A stretch of 64,000 bases of DNA from the NCBI GenBank assembly GCA_947561715.1, contig OX387204.1, forward strand, positions 14,637,001 through 14,701,000, written 5' to 3'. Of the stretch, positions 10,840-19,832 are shown one piece after another; within the stretch, counting starts at the first letter, position 1; each line of letters opens with the position of its first letter. The notes under the pieces are model-generated. The model saw only the letters and a program-made list of their open reading frames with translations. It was not told where the DNA came from and searched no databases. The position numbers were made by a program, and so were the translations under genes. The stretch is from Ascidia mentula. Its lineage: Eukaryota; Chordata; Ascidiacea; Phlebobranchia; Ascidiidae.

Positions 10840-11376
10840 TGTAACATCGAAAATCACTCATGCACAACCTCTGCGTCACACAGTAAACATATAATTCAAT
10901 TTCCACACAATATCAATTTTGCCTTGTATGTGACATCATAATGCAAGAGAACTTTTTTCCTTCTGCCATGCTTCGTAAAACTGAGTTGTTAGGTACCACG
11001 TGTAGCGTGCTGAATTTAATGTCAAGTTTATTTTACTAAAGCTAGAGTTGCCTTGATTCTATTTGAATAAGGTTGAATAAGTTGCTGTAAGATATATTAA
11101 TCGGCTTGGTGTGTTGATGTTTCGTGTGATCTGGCTCAAAACTCAAAAAAAACATTGCTTAACTGGAATCTTAGTGTACGTTTTCTTCACAGAAAACCGT
11201 GTTCGTGTTCTTGCTCGTATCCGTGTACGTGCTCGTGTTCGTGTTCTTGCACGTGTACCTCGTACGTGTTGTCAAGTGCCTGTGCCCGTGTGGCAAATAC
11301 ACGCGTTTTGGGAAATTGACATTCCTTCTTGGTGTGACGACGGCGCGGTGCCAGACGCGCAAATTCTGCCGTTACA
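10840..11376 (+). repeat. 5' LTR of the BEL/Pao element
   Basis: 537 bp, TGTAAC...GTTACA. It contains a degenerate hexamer run of CGTGTT/CGTGTA type at about 11200-11275. The 3' LTR has one more hexamer there. Confidence 0.92.
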
Positions 11377-11445
11377 TTAAAGTTTTCGGAGTCTTTCTGA
11401 AACAAAGTTTCCAAGAAGTTCTACTTTTTGACGATCTGTGAAGAA

Positions 11446-13785
11446 ATGGATGAGACTATATCTCCGCTTGAATCGCCGGAGCCTACACGGTTGAGACCTC
11501 TCGCCGCTCAAGTCGTACTGTCCCATGACGAGATACACCGCCATGTCGACAAGCTCAACAGTTGGTATGCAGTGGCTGAGACTGGCATTTTAAATAAGGA
11601 CCACTCCCTACTGCAAGTAGCTAAGTTCCAAATTAACGAATGCTACTCACAATTGCAAAATATGTACGGAATGTATATTGCCTCTTGCGAAGACTCAGAC
11701 AACCGCGTTGTATGCGAGGACGAGTTGAAGTCCGTCGAACAATGTAAGAAGGAGTTCGAAACCAGAATTGCGGAGTTAACGCCATTTGAACTACCAAATG
11801 CATTGCCCGAACTTGTGCTACGCCCACAGCATAGGGCACTAACTGTGGCTTCAAGCCACAGATCCTCACGGTCCAGCCGCTCACGTTCGTCTGTGGCGAG
11901 CTCATCTGCGACAGAAAGAAGTCGTCTAGAGGCAAAGGTGGAGCGAGAGTTGGCATTGATTCGTCTAAAACAGGTCGAGGAAGAAAACGATCTAGTTCAA
12001 GTGCAACAGAAGGCAGATTTGGAAAAGGTTGCTTTAGAAGCAGAAAGGCGGAAGTTAAAGGCAAAATACGATTTCCAGGCTGCCGATGCAAGGGCAAGAA
12101 TATTGAATGAAGAACCCAATGATCTGACATCGCCGGACAAGGGGCCCAACCATGGTCAGGGCCCAGAACTTGAATTGACTTCCTCGGTGCTGGCTGTCGT
12201 AGAAGTTCCGACGACGCCTTCTGCTGCCAGAGATTGTGCGTCCCATATCCAAAATGGGGAAGTATCACGTGACAACGTTAGTCCTCTTGTACGTGCTCCT
12301 GTATTAAATACACAATCGGACTTGGAAATGAAAGAGAGCCCAGCTGTATTACCGTGCATCGTAAAGGCAGTTGGAGAAGGCATGAGTATGCCGAAGCCCG
12401 ACCACATGACGTTCTCGGGAAAACCTACGGATTATTGGATGTTTGTACGTTACTTTGAATCGAATCTCGAATGCAAGACTCGAAGTGACGATATGCGCCT
12501 GACATTGCTTGTCAATCAATGCAAAGGAAAGGCGAGGTCTCTGATTGAACACTGTTCTGTCCTGGAGACAAAGGAAGGCTATCCAGAGGCAAGAAACATT
12601 CTCTACGAGAACTTCGGTAAGCCTTATATAGTCGCTAGAGCTTTCGTAGAGGAGTTGACTAATGGCCCTAACTTGAAACCTGACGATGCAGCCGGTATAC
12701 GCGCCTATGCACAGACTATGAAAAAATGCTTGTTGGTACTCCGCCAACTTGGAAATTTTGCTGACTTAAACACTATAGATCGTTTGGTGGCTTTGGCGAA
12801 CAAGCTGCCATATGAGTCGCAAAGGCTTTGGCGCCGCCGAGTTGCGCAGATTGTAAGAAAAACTGGCAGGGAGGCAGATTTCGCAGATCTTGTTGAATTT
12901 GTCGAAGAAGAATCTGCCGTAGTGAACACTTTACCTGGCCAGTTGTGTGTGTCCCGGAAAATTGAAGAAAAGAAACGTGCTGGTAAACCCAGTGGAAGAA
13001 ATGTTACCTGCGCCACTGTGACAACAAATCCAAGTTCGTCGCCTACCCCAATTTTGAGCTGTCCATGCTGCAAACGTAATCACGTATTGGAAAGATGTGA
13101 GGCGTTTGGTAAAAAATCCAAGGTTCAAAGAAGAGAGTTTCTAAGGGATAAATTTATGTGCTATAACTGTTTTGGTTATCGACACACGTCGAAGTTTTGC
13201 ACAAGGCCAAGTGCATGTGCTGTTCGGGGCTGCACCCTCGCGCACCACACATTGCTGCACGAAGATATGCCAAATCCTGTACGTTCGAGGACATACGTGC
13301 CTGCGTCGGAAAATTATAATAGAATTCCGCGCAGCGAACCCCCCAGGAGCCAGACTAACAATTCTACAGCCAGGTGCAATGTGATAAAGAATGGCCATTC
13401 AGCGTACTTTTCGGTTATTCCGGTGAAAATTCGAGCCAATGGTCGAGAGGTCAAGACGTACGCTTTCCTCGACCAGGGATCCGATACAAGTTTTTACGAC
13501 AAAAGGTTAGCAGATCTACTTTCGATAGACGGAAGTCCGAGACAAGTTACCATGTCCAGCGTCGGGAGAAGGCCCGAAAATTACAGCGGAATCAGCGCAA
13601 ATTTTCGCGTTTTGTCGTTAAGCGAAGATGAAGAAATCAGTGTAGACAATGCCTTGTCTATTGACTCTATTCCAGTCGAGCCTAATCCAACCCCGAGAAA
13701 TACGGAACTGAATGGTCTTCCACACCTTCAGGGATTGGAATTTCCTCAGTTGTGTAATGGTGAGGTGCTACTACTTTGGCACTGA
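11446..13785 (+). CDS. BEL/Pao gag-protease
   Basis: An open frame of 779 codons, taking the ATG at 11446. The N-terminal half is gag, with a charged coiled-coil-like stretch (about 11930-12080) and a DUF1759-like capsid region. A Cys/His-rich nucleocapsid part follows (CPCCKRNHVLERC, CYNCFGYRHTSKFC). Next is the retropepsin (DUF1758-type) with active-site block FLDQGSDTSFYD at about 13466-13501. The frame stops at TGA 13783-13785 just where family members continue into reverse transcriptase, so the stop reflects a one-base frame change and not a true end. Confidence 0.88.
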   Translation: MDETISPLESPEPTRLRPLAAQVVLSHDEIHRHVDKLNSWYAVAETGILNKDHSLLQVAKFQINECYSQLQNMYGMYIASCEDSDNRVVCEDELKSVEQCKKEFETRIAELTPFELPNALPELVLRPQHRALTVASSHRSSRSSRSRSSVASSSATERSRLEAKVERELALIRLKQVEEENDLVQVQQKADLEKVALEAERRKLKAKYDFQAADARARILNEEPNDLTSPDKGPNHGQGPELELTSSVLAVVEVPTTPSAARDCASHIQNGEVSRDNVSPLVRAPVLNTQSDLEMKESPAVLPCIVKAVGEGMSMPKPDHMTFSGKPTDYWMFVRYFESNLECKTRSDDMRLTLLVNQCKGKARSLIEHCSVLETKEGYPEARNILYENFGKPYIVARAFVEELTNGPNLKPDDAAGIRAYAQTMKKCLLVLRQLGNFADLNTIDRLVALANKLPYESQRLWRRRVAQIVRKTGREADFADLVEFVEEESAVVNTLPGQLCVSRKIEEKKRAGKPSGRNVTCATVTTNPSSSPTPILSCPCCKRNHVLERCEAFGKKSKVQRREFLRDKFMCYNCFGYRHTSKFCTRPSACAVRGCTLAHHTLLHEDMPNPVRSRTYVPASENYNRIPRSEPPRSQTNNSTARCNVIKNGHSAYFSVIPVKIRANGREVKTYAFLDQGSDTSFYDKRLADLLSIDGSPRQVTMSSVGRRPENYSGISANFRVLSLSEDEEISVDNALSIDSIPVEPNPTPRNTELNGLPHLQGLEFPQLCNGEVLLLWH

Positions 13786-16700
13786 CGTTCCGTATGCCCA
13801 TAGAGTAATGGAGATGAGAACAGGAGGCCGCAAACAACCATTTGCTGCGAGAACACCGCTGGGGTGGTCTCTCGTCGGCCCGTCAATCTGTTATCCTGCC
13901 GTTGATAATATTTCAGTTAACTTCCTTAAATGTGAATCATGGAGAGAGGAATTCCAGCAAGAGCCTGATGACATTCCATTCCCAACGTCAGTTGAGGATA
14001 GAAAAGTGCTCAACATGATGAAGGACTCGGTTAAACATACCGATGGACATTTCTATTTGCCGCTTCCATGGCGAAGTGAAGTTAGTCTGCCACAGGACAG
14101 CCGTTCTATGGCTGAGCGACGGCTTTGGTCGCTGAAGAAACGCTTGTCGCGCGACCTCGTGTTAAAAGACAAGTACGTAGAGAATATTCAATGTTACATC
14201 GACAAGGGCTACGCAGAGGAGCTCAAAGAAGAAGGACGTTTCCCTGGCAATGTGCATTGGTACTTGCCGCACCACCCGGTTCGGCATCCACGAAAGCCTG
14301 AAAAGGTACGCATCGTTTTTGATTGCGCAGCGCAGCATAAGGGACTGTCGCTTAACGACGCGTTGCTGCAAGGGCCCGACTTAGTAAACAGTTTAATCGG
14401 CGTTCTGGAGAGATTCCGTATGAACAGTATCGCTTTAGTGGCGGACGTGGAAGCAATGTTCCACCAGGTCCGCGTTCAAAAACAGGACATTGATGCCTTG
14501 AGATTTTTGTGGTGGCCGGGGGGAGACTTATCTAAAACTCCTACGGTTCACCGAATGCTGGTGCACATTTTTGGCGCCACGTCGTCGCCTAGCTGTGCCA
14601 CATTTTGCTTGCGGGAGACGGCCGAAAAATTTGGTGGCAGATTTGACAGAGACGTTGGGGACATCGTTCGCAACGATTTTTATGTTGACGACTGTTTGAC
14701 TTCAACCGATACAGTCGAACACGCTGTTGGAATTGTGGCGCAGCTATGCGACTTGCTAAAAATGGGAGGATTCCGCCTCACTAAGTGGATGTCTAACAGT
14801 CAAAACGTCTTGGATCAAATTCCCGAGACAGAAAGGGCTAAATCGGTAACTGATGTAAATTTGGACGCCTCCGTGAAAGAGCGTGTGCTTGGCGTCTACT
14901 GGAGTGTAAAGAATGATGAATTTGGGTTCAGCATAGCTGATACAATGCAAGGCAAGAAATTCACACGTCGCAATATTTTATCTGCTGTTAATACGCTGTA
15001 TGACCCGTTGGGTTTTGCGGCACCCGTTACTTTGATTGCTAAGGTGTTGCAGCAGGAAATAATTCGACAGAAATTGGGATGGGATGATGAGCTGCCAGAA
15101 AATGATGTTGAGGAATGGAGACGCTGGCTATCCCAGCTGCCGGAGCTCGAAAAGCTAACACTCCCCCGCTGTTTCAAGCCGGCGACGTTCGGCTCAGTGG
15201 CGAAGTCCGAGATGCATCACTTTTCGGATGCGTCTACTCAAGGATACGGAACCGTATCATACCTCCGGTTGGTAAACGTTAATGGTAAGGTACATTGCTC
15301 GTTTTTATTTGGCAAGGCAAAGGTAACACCACCTAAAACCGAGAGCATTTCCAGGCTTGAACTGGCCGCTGCTGTTCTAGCGGTGAAGGCCGACAAGTGG
15401 CTTCGACGCCAATTGAAGTTGGATAACTGTACGTCCGTTTTTTGGACGGACTCGTGCGCCGTCCGGCAGAGCATATACAACCAAAGTAAACGTTTTGGTA
15501 CATTTGTTGCAAACAGGTTGGCTAAAATTCATCGACAGACAAACCCTGAACAATGGAGACATGTTGGGTCACAGCAGAATCCCGCGGACGATGCTTCGCG
15601 TGGTTTGTCGGTACGTAAGCTTATCAGCTCTCGATGGCTGACAGGTCCGAAGTTTCTCTGGCAGAAAGAAGATCAATGGCCCACCCCACCAGAAATGAAA
15701 ACACAGCTGCCACAGGAGTTCAAGCCAGCTGAGAGGAAAAGAATTGTCGTCAACGTTTCCACACAGTTGGAGTCAACCGATCGACTGATGAATCACTATT
15801 CATCTCTTCATAAATTAAAGACATCGGTCGCGTGGCTGTTACGATTCAAGTCATTCCTGCTTTTAAAGGTTTCAGCGAACACTGGCAAATTGACAGTGGA
15901 TGAGTTAAAGAAAGCGGAATTGGAAATAATCAAGTACGTACAACGTCAGTGCTTCGCTCCCGTGATTGACATTTTGTCACAGGTCGGAAAGTCTGAAAGG
16001 GAGTTGCAGAAGAAACTGAAGAAGTCGAAATATGCCAGTTCGTTGGCAAAGCTTAACCCCCAGCTGTGTGATGAAGTTCTGCGGATTGGGGGGAGGTTGG
16101 AGAAGGCGCCGATTGCCTTCGAGGCGAAACACCCGATCATACTGCCGTATGATCACCACTTAACAGCACTTATTATCTTGCGCCACCATCACAAGGTTGG
16201 CCACTGCGGGACTGGCCACACATGGACTTCGCTGCGTCAGCGCTTTTGGATCATAAAGGGTGGTGCCGCAGTGAGGAAGGAACTCAGCAAATGTATGCTG
16301 TGTCGCAAAAGGAATGTTCGACGTGGACAACAACAAATGGCTGACTTGCCATTTGCCCGACTGAAGCCCGACGAGCCGCCGTTTACTTACGTCGGCATCG
16401 ACTACTTTGGTCCATTCATGGTGAAACGAGGAAGAAGTGAGACAAAGAGCTACGGGTGCATTTTCACCTGCTTGACTATGCGAGCCGTACACATTGAGGT
16501 GTCGCCCGACTTGTCTACGGACGCGTTTATTAACGCATTGCGTCGCTTTATTGCAAGAAGAGGCCGACCAAAAGAAATATACAGCGATAATGGAACCAAC
16601 TTTGTAGGTGCCGAAAGGGTCCTACGTGAAGGACTGCAAGGACTCCGGCAATCCCGCCTAGAGTCATACTTCAAACGACAAGAAATTAAGTGGAACTTTA

Positions 16701-17293
16701 ATTGTCCTGCTGCTTCACATATGGGAGGTTCGTGGGAGAGAATGATCAGATCGATTCGTCGCATTTTAAACACAATGCTTACAAGGAACCCAACGATTGG
16801 CGGGGACATGCTGCAAACCCTGATGATCGAAGTGGAAGGCATTTTAAATTCGAGGCCGCTAACGCCGATCAGTTTCACCTGTACAGAAGATGAGCCACTT
16901 ACGCCCAATCATCTGTTGTTGGGTCGTGCTTGCGACAGCATTCCAATCGGGCTTATCAATCCCAAAGATTGCTACAGTCGAAGGCGGTGGAAACACATTC
17001 AATACCTCGCCGACGAATTTTGGAGAAGATGGTCACGTGAATATTTGCCCACAATTGCCTTGCGTCAGAAGTGGCCCGACCGACAACGCAATTTTCAAAC
17101 CGGAGATGTGGTGATGATCGTAGATGAGACACAACCCCGACGTCGTTGGGAGATGGGACGGGTTCTGCGTGCGTTCCCGGACGGTCACGGTGTTGTCCGT
17201 CAGGTCGAAGTTAAAACGCAATCTGGCTCCACATATAAACGGCCGATTGCAAAATTGTGCTTGCTTTGTGAGGCGAGCACGACAAACGAATAA
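13772..17293 (+). CDS. BEL/Pao pol: reverse transcriptase, RNase H, integrase
   Basis: A long open frame, offset by one base from gag-protease. In order: reverse transcriptase with VADVEAMFHQV and catalytic YVDD (14681-14692); the Pao-type region; RNase H with FSDAS (about 15220), RLELAAAV and FWTDS; the integrase zinc-binding region with HHHKVGH and CMLCRK; the integrase core with Asp in GIDYFGPF, Asp in SDNGTNF and Glu in GGSWERM; and a DUF5641-like C-terminus ending TAA at 17293. All expected catalytic residues are seen. An ATG at 13712 opens the frame but lies within sequence homologous to the gag-protease frame, so I set the start where homology begins. Confidence 0.9.
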   Translation, partial: YFGTDVPYAHRVMEMRTGGRKQPFAARTPLGWSLVGPSICYPAVDNISVNFLKCESWREEFQQEPDDIPFPTSVEDRKVLNMMKDSVKHTDGHFYLPLPWRSEVSLPQDSRSMAERRLWSLKKRLSRDLVLKDKYVENIQCYIDKGYAEELKEEGRFPGNVHWYLPHHPVRHPRKPEKVRIVFDCAAQHKGLSLNDALLQGPDLVNSLIGVLERFRMNSIALVADVEAMFHQVRVQKQDIDALRFLWWPGGDLSKTPTVHRMLVHIFGATSSPSCATFCLRETAEKFGGRFDRDVGDIVRNDFYVDDCLTSTDTVEHAVGIVAQLCDLLKMGGFRLTKWMSNSQNVLDQIPETERAKSVTDVNLDASVKERVLGVYWSVKNDEFGFSIADTMQGKKFTRRNILSAVNTLYDPLGFAAPVTLIAKVLQQEIIRQKLGWDDELPENDVEEWRRWLSQLPELEKLTLPRCFKPATFGSVAKSEMHHFSDASTQGYGTVSYLRLVNVNGKVHCSFLFGKAKVTPPKTESISRLELAAAVLAVKADKWLRRQLKLDNCTSVFWTDSCAVRQSIYNQSKRFGTFVANRLAKIHRQTNPEQWRHVGSQQNPADDASRGLSVRKLISSRWLTGPKFLWQKEDQWPTPPEMKTQLPQEFKPAERKRIVVNVSTQLESTDRLMNHYSSLHKLKTSVAWLLRFKSFLLLKVSANTGKLTVDELKKAELEIIKYVQRQCFAPVIDILSQVGKSERELQKKLKKSKYASSLAKLNPQLCDEVLRIGGRLEKAPIAFEAKHPIILPYDHHLTALIILRHHHKVGHCGTGHTWTSLRQRFWIIKGGAAVRKELSKCMLCRKRNVRRGQQQMADLPFARLKPDEPPFTYVGIDYFGPFMVKRGRSETKSYGCIFTCLTMRAVHIEVSPDLSTDAFINALRRFIARRGRPKEIYSDNGTNFVGAERVLREGLQGLRQSRLESYFKRQEIKWNFNCPAASHMGGSWERMIRSIRRILNTMLTRNPTIGGDMLQTLMIEVEGILNSRPLTPISFTCTEDEPLTPNHLLLGRACDSIPIGLINPKDCYSRRRWKHIQYLADEFWRRWSREYLPTIALRQKWPDRQRNFQTGDVVMIVDETQPRRRWEMGRVLRAFPDGHGVVRQVEVKTQSGSTYKRPIAKLCLLCEASTTNE

Positions 17294-17549
17294 GTGCATC
17301 CGACGCATTCAGGCCACGCAGTCGTCGAACTGACCCTGAATTGCGGTGCACAGGATCCAACACTGATGAAGATAGATCATGGACGCTATGTCGATCTTGT
17401 TTGCCGCTTTATAAATGCGGAATATTGCAAATGCCAGGCTGGAGCTTGCTCGCCGGCGGCACGCATGTTGCTTTCTTTACATCGTTGTTTCGTGATTTCA
17501 ATGTTTTCTTTGTTTATTTGTAAATGTGTTAGCAGTGAACCACACATTT

Positions 17550-17560
17550 AAGGGGGAGAA
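17550..17560 (+). other. Polypurine tract
   Basis: AAGGGGGAGAA directly abuts the 3' LTR, the expected plus-strand primer position. Confidence 0.8.
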
Positions 17561-18652
17561 TGTAACATCGAAAATCACTCATGCACAACCTCTGCGTCAC
17601 ACAGTAAACATATAATTCAATTTCCACACAATATCAATTTTGCCTTGTATGTGACATCATAATGCAAGAGAACTTTTTTCCTTCTGCCATGCTTCGTAAA
17701 ACTGAGCAGGGTTGCCATTTGGCCGTCTTCACGGCCAAATTCCAGAAATTTGGCCGTTTGAAAATCGGCCTGGCCGCGAAAAAATCGTTTGGCCGTAAGG
17801 CAGATATTTGGCCGAATTTGGCCGAATTTCACTTGGTACTATATAAATCCACAAAAGGCATTGCTGGTTTCAGGTTATCAATAGATTTGTGGACGATTGT
17901 GTTGTCATAAATTTGTCTCAGAAAAATTGTTACGTCATAAACTAATCTTGACTGAGTTGGCAAAGAATTATGCTGCAATCGTAATGTTTTAGCAACATAA
18001 CCGGTTTTGAAACCACTGATAAGCATATAGATAACTGTGTTTTAAACATACAATTTACGAATTTATTTCCGGCTATATAGTCGTTTCTAAAGGAAATCAT
18101 CAAACTTATAACGTGATTTGGCCGAATTTTGGCCGTAAGAGAAAAAAAATATCAAAAACGTGATTTGGCCGAATTTTGGCCGTAAGAGAAAAAAAAATTG
18201 GCCGTCAAGTGTTTTGACCATCTGGCAGCCCTGAAACTGAGTTGTTAGGTACCACGTGTAGCGTGCTGAATTTAATGTCAAGTTTATTTTACTAAAGCTA
18301 GAGTTGCCTTGATTCTATTTGAATAAGGTTGAATAAGTTGCTGTAAGATATATTAATCGGCTTGGTGTGTTGATGTTTCGTGTGATCTGGCTCAAAACTC
18401 CGGTAAGGGTATTTTTTATTAACATTGCTTAACTGGAATCTTAGTGTACGTTTTCTTCACAGAAAACCGTGTTCGTGTTCGTGTTCTTGCTCGTATCCGT
18501 GTACGTGCTCGTGTTCGTGTTCTTGCACGTGTACCTCGTACGTGTTGTCAAGTGCCTGTGCCCGTGTGGCAAATACACGCGTTTTTGGAAATTGACATTC
18601 CTTCTTGGTGTGACGACGGCGCGGTGCCAGACGCGCAAATTCTGCCGTTACA
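17561..18652 (+). repeat. 3' LTR of the BEL/Pao element, interrupted
   Basis: Starts TGTAACATCG and ends GTTACA. It is 1092 bp because a 527-bp element plus an 8-bp duplication sits inside. Without them it is 557 bp against 537 bp for the 5' LTR. Confidence 0.92.
17707..18233. mobile_element. hAT-type MITE inside the 3' LTR
   Basis: A 527-bp insert flanked by the 8-bp duplication AAACTGAG (17699-17706 and 18234-18241). Ends are CAGGGTTGCCA and TGGCAGCCCTG, an 11-bp terminal inverted repeat with one mismatch. Eight-bp duplications and CAGGG-type ends are typical of hAT elements. The interior has no transposase. It is full of GGCCG motifs, including two direct copies of a unit ending TTTTGGCCGTAAGAGAAAAA. 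Confidence 0.88.
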
Positions 18653-18657
18653 AGTTC

Positions 18658-19832
18658 ATAAAAACTCTTTCAAATAACATAGATATGAGTCACCACTGTC
18701 GTAAAATCAGGAACATCAATATTTAAATGACCAAGTTCTGGTGTGTTAATTAGGCACACGGTCAATACTCGTGGTCATGCGGTAGAAAAAAAACCTTTTA
18801 TCAGGCTTGTCTTCCGTCCATCATTCAAAAAAACTGCTGCAGGATCTGTTTTTGTTTCAGACCTATAGGAGCGGTTCACACCGACAACACAGCGTGTTGA
18901 TCAACAACAAGATCTACGATGAAATAACAAGCGCAACCTCCAAATGATCCCGACATCTTTTTACACCACCACGATTGGACTGTCCTCTGGAGTCTGTCGA
19001 TACGGATCAAAGGAATTAAACCGAGTTGGCGTTTGCTTTTTTGGTGGGTTTTTGCTTTGACCAGCACGGACTGATGGCCACATACCTTCACGTGCAACAT
19101 GTCGCAACCCATCACCTTCCAGTGCGACTGGTTGCGATCCGTGACGGAATCACTTTCACTTCACTCGATAACTGTTATGGTTTTATCGATGTCCATGCCA
19201 TTTCCATTGTGTATTGTTCATCTGCGTTGTTGTTTTTTTCGCAAAATACACACATCGATAAAAAGAGCAAACTAATTGTTATGCCTTATTCGGTGTGTGC
19301 TACGTAAAAGTAGTTTCATTTGATAACACTATGGGCGCCATGTAAAAGTGTAAATCATTTACCATGCGTTTATGAAGATCACAGAAAGGCACAAGACTAA
19401 CTCAACTTTGAAATTAGACTAGATTTGAGCAGCAGAGGCAAAACTTCCAACAACTTTGCTATAAAGTGTTGTGTTAGTGAAGACTGACCGTTTTTTTTTG
19501 GTTGACGCAGTGTCAGCTTTCTGTGGCAGCTGATGAAAGTATATGAATTACCAGTGACTGGGTTCTTTAGAATGCTGTAGTCAAACAATTTTGGTGAAAA
19601 CCATTTTACAATGCTTTGCACCAACAAACTATGAATAAAACCATAGAACATCATTAAAAAATTGAGAAAGGTTTTTAACTACTTATTAATGTTTAGAGAG
19701 GACTTTCTATAATTGAAATACTGATATTGTTATACTGATTGGCATAGAATACAACTTAGCCATTTGTCTTGAGACGGTCACAAAACGGAAATTGCACAAA
19801 ATTTTGGAAGTTAAGTCAAAATCTCGGGTGAA
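18658..19832. other. Intergenic, no feature recognised
   Basis: Between the retrotransposon and the sulfotransferase. Small open frames on both strands show no family motif, and no repeat seen elsewhere in the window was recognised. Confidence 0.5.

Larger units (their letters stand above)
10840..18652 (+). mobile_element. BEL/Pao LTR retrotransposon, nearly intact
   Basis: Two LTRs beginning TGTAAC and ending GTTACA (10840-11376 and 17561-18652) bound a gag-protease and a pol region. The 5-bp target duplication AGTTC is perfect (10835-10839 and 18653-18657), as usual for BEL/Pao. A polypurine tract AAGGGGGAGAA precedes the 3' LTR. Once the foreign insert in the 3' LTR is set aside, the LTRs differ by about a 14-bp and a 6-bp indel and a rare substitution, so insertion was recent. 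I could not identify the primer-binding tRNA. One frame break separates gag-protease from pol. Confidence 0.93.

Noticed and set aside
11200..11275. CRISPR-like or coding hexamer array in the LTR
   Set aside because: It is a degenerate CGTGTT simple repeat shared by both LTRs, not spaced repeats.
11633..12268. 211-codon minus-strand open frame
   Set aside because: It lies antisense to the well-supported gag frame of the BEL element and has no domain or splice context of its own.
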